Assembly (NCBI GenBank): GCA_964017045.1
Contig: OZ024807.1
Location: forward strand, 9,319,981-9,383,980
Source: Omphiscola glabra
Lineage: Eukaryota > Mollusca > Gastropoda > Lymnaeidae
DNA: 64,000 nucleotides
Reading direction: 5' to 3'
Shown here: positions 60,460 to 64,000 of the stretch, one piece after another
How positions within the stretch are numbered: position 1 is the first letter of the stretch
Layout: each line of letters starts with the position of its first letter
Translations under genes and position numbers: made by a program
The notes under the pieces: generated by a model
Told to the model about the DNA's origin: nothing
Databases searched by the model: none
Seen by the model: the letters and a program-made list of their open reading frames with translations, nothing else

Positions 60460-62702
60460 CTTTACACAAAACTCAATTAAAATGTCGTCAACTTATTTGA
60501 ATGTGTGTACTATGCCCCCCCCCCCCCTTTTTTAAACTCTAGAAATTGTGTGATTTGATTTCTAAATGCCTGAAAATACACTCATATACACACTACACAT
60601 ATGCAAATACTCACGCACATACTCGAACACATACCCCACTAAATGACTGATAAACTCACCTGCCGTCAAGGTTCACTCCATGAGGCCTGGGTTAATCCTG
60701 TGACACGACACAACGCCGACAAGCTGCACACTACCGTCAAGGGCAGGATCATAAAAAAAAAGTGTTACTGTCTCCACCTCAACGTATTATGTGGTTCATA
60801 ACAGCGAAGAGAAGAGCTGAGGCAGCTTTTTCCTTTATCCCTTATTGACGAGCAGATAAACAATTAAGACCTTAATCACACGTCTAAAAAGTAACCAAAG
60901 ACAAACATATATATAAACTATAAAGCTTTTTTTTTAAAAAATAGGTTTTTTTTCCGCCTCACATTTAAATAGCAATCTCAGAAACCGATTCCAATTCAGG
61001 TGAAAGAAAGTAATCCTCAACCGAAACAGAAGATTGACGAAACAACGGATAGATTGGCACAGATTCTGCTGGAAAAATTTTGGGTTTATTTTTTAAAAGA
61101 AAATGTTGTCTACTTTCGCTTACTATTTTCATGAAAATATTCAAGTAGTGTCTCTTCTTGTGGATTTCTTCTCGTCCAACTTCCGTCCTCTAAAATCCAA
61201 AGAGAATATAACGTTTCTTTTTTTTAAATTCTATTTTTGTCCCCTCACTAATGAATCCCGCTTATCCTGACACGAGAAATTTCCAACGGAACTTGAGGAA
61301 AGACACACACGCACAAATATAAAACCAAAAAATCAAGAAGTCTCTTTTTTCCGGCAACACGCACGGCACAATCGAAGACGTGCGTACGCAAACACAGCCA
61401 TTGGTTAATTTAGAGCTATCCCCCTAGATCTACCGGTTGTGTCCAACTCGGGAAGGGGGGGGCTGCATTAATTAAAGCCCTCGACTATTGGCCCGTTATT
61501 TGTCCGATACTGTGGCCTGCAGATTAAGTCGTTCTAAAAGGTCGTATCCTTTGGTCTACCTTTTCCTCTATTTTTTTGTGCTTAAAAAAAGAAAAACTTG
61601 AATTGCTGAACACTCCGAGATTGTCCAAGATAAACTCCTAACATATAATCTCACGGCTCAGTGGATCCTAGTCAGCCAGCCAACCAGGCGCATGCATTAT
61701 TCTGAAACAAACAAAAAATATAATGTACAAATTCTTAGAATATTTTTTTTGTGAAATGTATTACATTTTTCTTTTTTTTCTCGCTCAATTGCTACATGTA
61801 AGTGGTTCTCAAATAGGATGAACAGTTTAACTAAATAATATCGGTGAAGGGCTAACACCCCACTCGAAACTTACAGTGTATAAATATGCATACTTTTAAA
61901 TAAAATAATAATTATTTTTATTCCCAATTGTTTGTTTTATTAACTGTAATAAAGATCACAATGGGGGCAACTAAGCACCAATAAGACAGTGTGAGAACCA
62001 CTCAAGTATGAACGTATTCCAACAATTGGTTTTACATGTTAAAAGCATAGTGTCACGATCACAATGTCTTATGAATTATAACAGAGTTGTAAAGGTTAAA
62101 ATGATTAATAATAGTGACTATACTTTATTTTTTTTTTACATACACGGTGACGATCACAATAATAATACTAATAGTTAATACTTGAAAAAAGTCTACATCT
62201 CAAGTTCCGATCATACTAAATCCAGAAACTCTTGTAATGTGTCATAAGTATTTCAATACACTGTAGATCTTCATTTAAACACACACATTTCTGTTCAATC
62301 TATCTTCGTACACACACCTATCGAATTCAACTGACATATTATTTAGACTCCATTTGTATCTTCTTGCTCGCCAGTTTTCTCAAAATCTCAATACTCTATG
62401 TATTACATAAGTAATAATTCCCATATTACTTATCTCCCATAAGATTATATCTGTGATGCATTGCAATAACGAATGTGTGGATGATAACAGTGGATATCAA
62501 CAGCGGATATCCCGAGTGGATGCTAATAGTGGTTGCGACTGACAAGGGTTGTTGAGTTCAATAACGGTCATCAACAGAAAATGTGGGGGGGGGGGGGGCA
62601 AAGATGCAAATTGTTGAAGTTGACAGGGATACGAACAATTGATCTCCATACTGAGTGCTGACAGGGCATGTCAACGTCGTGAGCTGTATATTTTATGTAT
62701 AA
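60460..62702. other. non-coding stretch
   Basis: On the minus strand a strong donor-like GGCAG|GTGAGT lies at 60660, preceded by sequence with a minimal ATG-GAG-TGA frame. It could be a 5' UTR exon of the receptor or another gene. Nothing else supported. Confidence 0.35.
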
Positions 62703-62890
62703 AACCATCCATCCATCCATCCTATCCATCCATCTATCCAAAACATCCATATATCCCCTACATCCATAAATCCCATCCATCCATATAGCCCATCCATCCC
62801 ATTCATCCATATCATCAGCCCATCCATCCATTTATCATATCCATCCATTTATCTCATCCATCCATCTATGCCATCCATTCATGCATCCCA
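62703..62890. repeat. (CATC)n imperfect microsatellite
   Basis: CATCCATCCATC with many interruptions. It translates on the minus strand as a Trp/Met/Asp-rich pseudo-peptide, which is not a gene. Confidence 0.93.
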
Positions 62891-64000
62891 TCCATCCATC
62901 AATGTGTCGATCCACAAACCCCATTGAAATCCACCACATCCATCGATACATTGAACAAACCATAACTCGCTAACGCAATACTTGCCCACAACCCTAGGTT
63001 AAGGCGCTTTATTCAACGGGATGTCACGACAACCTTTCTGTCATGAATGGTTGACAAGTGGGTTGTAGCGATATTGTCTGTCGTGAATGGATCACAAGTT
63101 GGTCGAAAATGTGTGGGGGAAACAACTGAATAAAAATCGATACAAAATATGTTAATATATATATATTATATATATGAGATACTATCGGGTCAGAGGGCAT
63201 TATTTTGACAGAAATATTAGATGGCCCGCATGGCCTACCCAAGGATTCGGCAAAAATTTTAGAGTCTTGATCCAGTTGTAAGTTATGTACGTTAATAAAA
63301 AAATGTTAGGGCCGCGTGCTATTATAGAATAAGTTACAAAACATAAAAATGAATACATAATAATACAGATCGATGCAGCCCCGGAGGTACGGGATGGCCA
63401 CCACTTGCATAAACCCCCATTAAATCTATTTAAAAAAAATTAATGTTGTTTTATTTCCCAACCGAAGCGGTCTGTTATGTTGCGTGTGTCGATTAGCTGT
63501 AGCAATGAGACTTAGTGGTTTTTTTTGTTGTTGTTGTTGAAGATTACAAAAAAAATACATTTTTTAAAACTCAGCCGTCATTGGTGTATCACGTAAATAG
63601 CCGACACACATGGACAGAGTCGCTTGAATGACAGAGCTCAAGACGGCTCCTTTTGTTCTTATCGGCATCTCTCGTCAACTTTAAAAAGTAACAACAACAA
63701 CAAAAACAGTTATCTATTAATTATACTAGCGTTACCGCATCCATGTAGTTCTACTAATTCAATGTAAACATATTTAAGCCACTTTGTAGCAATGTCTTTG
63801 AATGTATTTGTGACTTTTTTTTTTGGTTCAGTTGAGCAAGCCAAACGACAATAAACAGATCTCGGCAAGTTATGTAGCTTAACGGAGCCAATTGGCAACA
63901 GAGAAAATAACAACGGGAACAAAAAAAAAAGACAGCGTTCTAGAACGTGGCGACTTGAAAATAAAGTGTGCGTAATTATTTAGGACAACATAGAAGAATG
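62891..64000. other. non-coding flank
   Basis: AT-rich, with short AT tracts near 63155 and no supported gene to the end of the window. Confidence 0.45.

Overview
The window looks like nuclear DNA of a gastropod mollusc, probably a heterobranch or pulmonate snail or slug. Evidence: genes split into short exons by AT-rich introns with GT..AG borders; abundant micro- and minisatellites; non-LTR retrotransposons, a tRNA-headed SINE and many small hAT-type transposons; and a secreted Ig / coiled-coil / effector-domain protein recalling snail VIgL (FREP-like) humoral factors. The species assignment is inference. Roughly 95% of the window is non-coding.

Plus strand, 7.4-17.9 kb: a complete nine-exon gene assembled by eye. 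Every splice junction fits in phase. It encodes a 659-residue protein: signal peptide, long low-complexity N-terminal segment, one Ig-like domain spread over two exons, about 200 residues of coiled coil over four exons, and a C-terminal group-A SRCR domain. I know snail families with Ig joined to fibrinogen (FREP), C-type lectin (CREP) or galectin (GREP), but none with SRCR. This is the best candidate for an undescribed system. Its introns and 3' flank carry several unrelated minisatellites.

Minus strand, 46.8-31.2 kb: a complete 431-residue seven-transmembrane receptor in three coding exons, matching the sex-peptide/myoinhibitory-peptide receptor group (QRY in place of DRY, a YPLNF variant of NPxxY). 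A 13.8-kb intron separates TM7 from the rest. An orphan exon with splice-like borders lies upstream at 49.1 kb, and an isolated open segment lies at 28.7-28.9 kb; neither could be joined to the receptor.

Everything else is repeats. LINE remnants lie at 32.3-34.9 kb (+, RTE-like), 40.1-41.3 kb (-, RTE-like), 52.6-53.2 kb (-, L2/CR1-like) and 55.65 kb (a 3' fragment with a 7-bp target duplication). Small hAT-type elements, several with 8-bp target duplications, include three copies resembling the SPIN family known for cross-phylum horizontal transfer. A SINE occurs twice, two other dispersed repeats occur twice each, and there are more than fifteen tandem arrays, including a roughly 280-bp GATA tract and arrays with 16-, 21-, 22-, 25-, 43-, 52- and 75/77-bp units. 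No rRNA or tRNA genes, CRISPR arrays or bacterial genes were seen.
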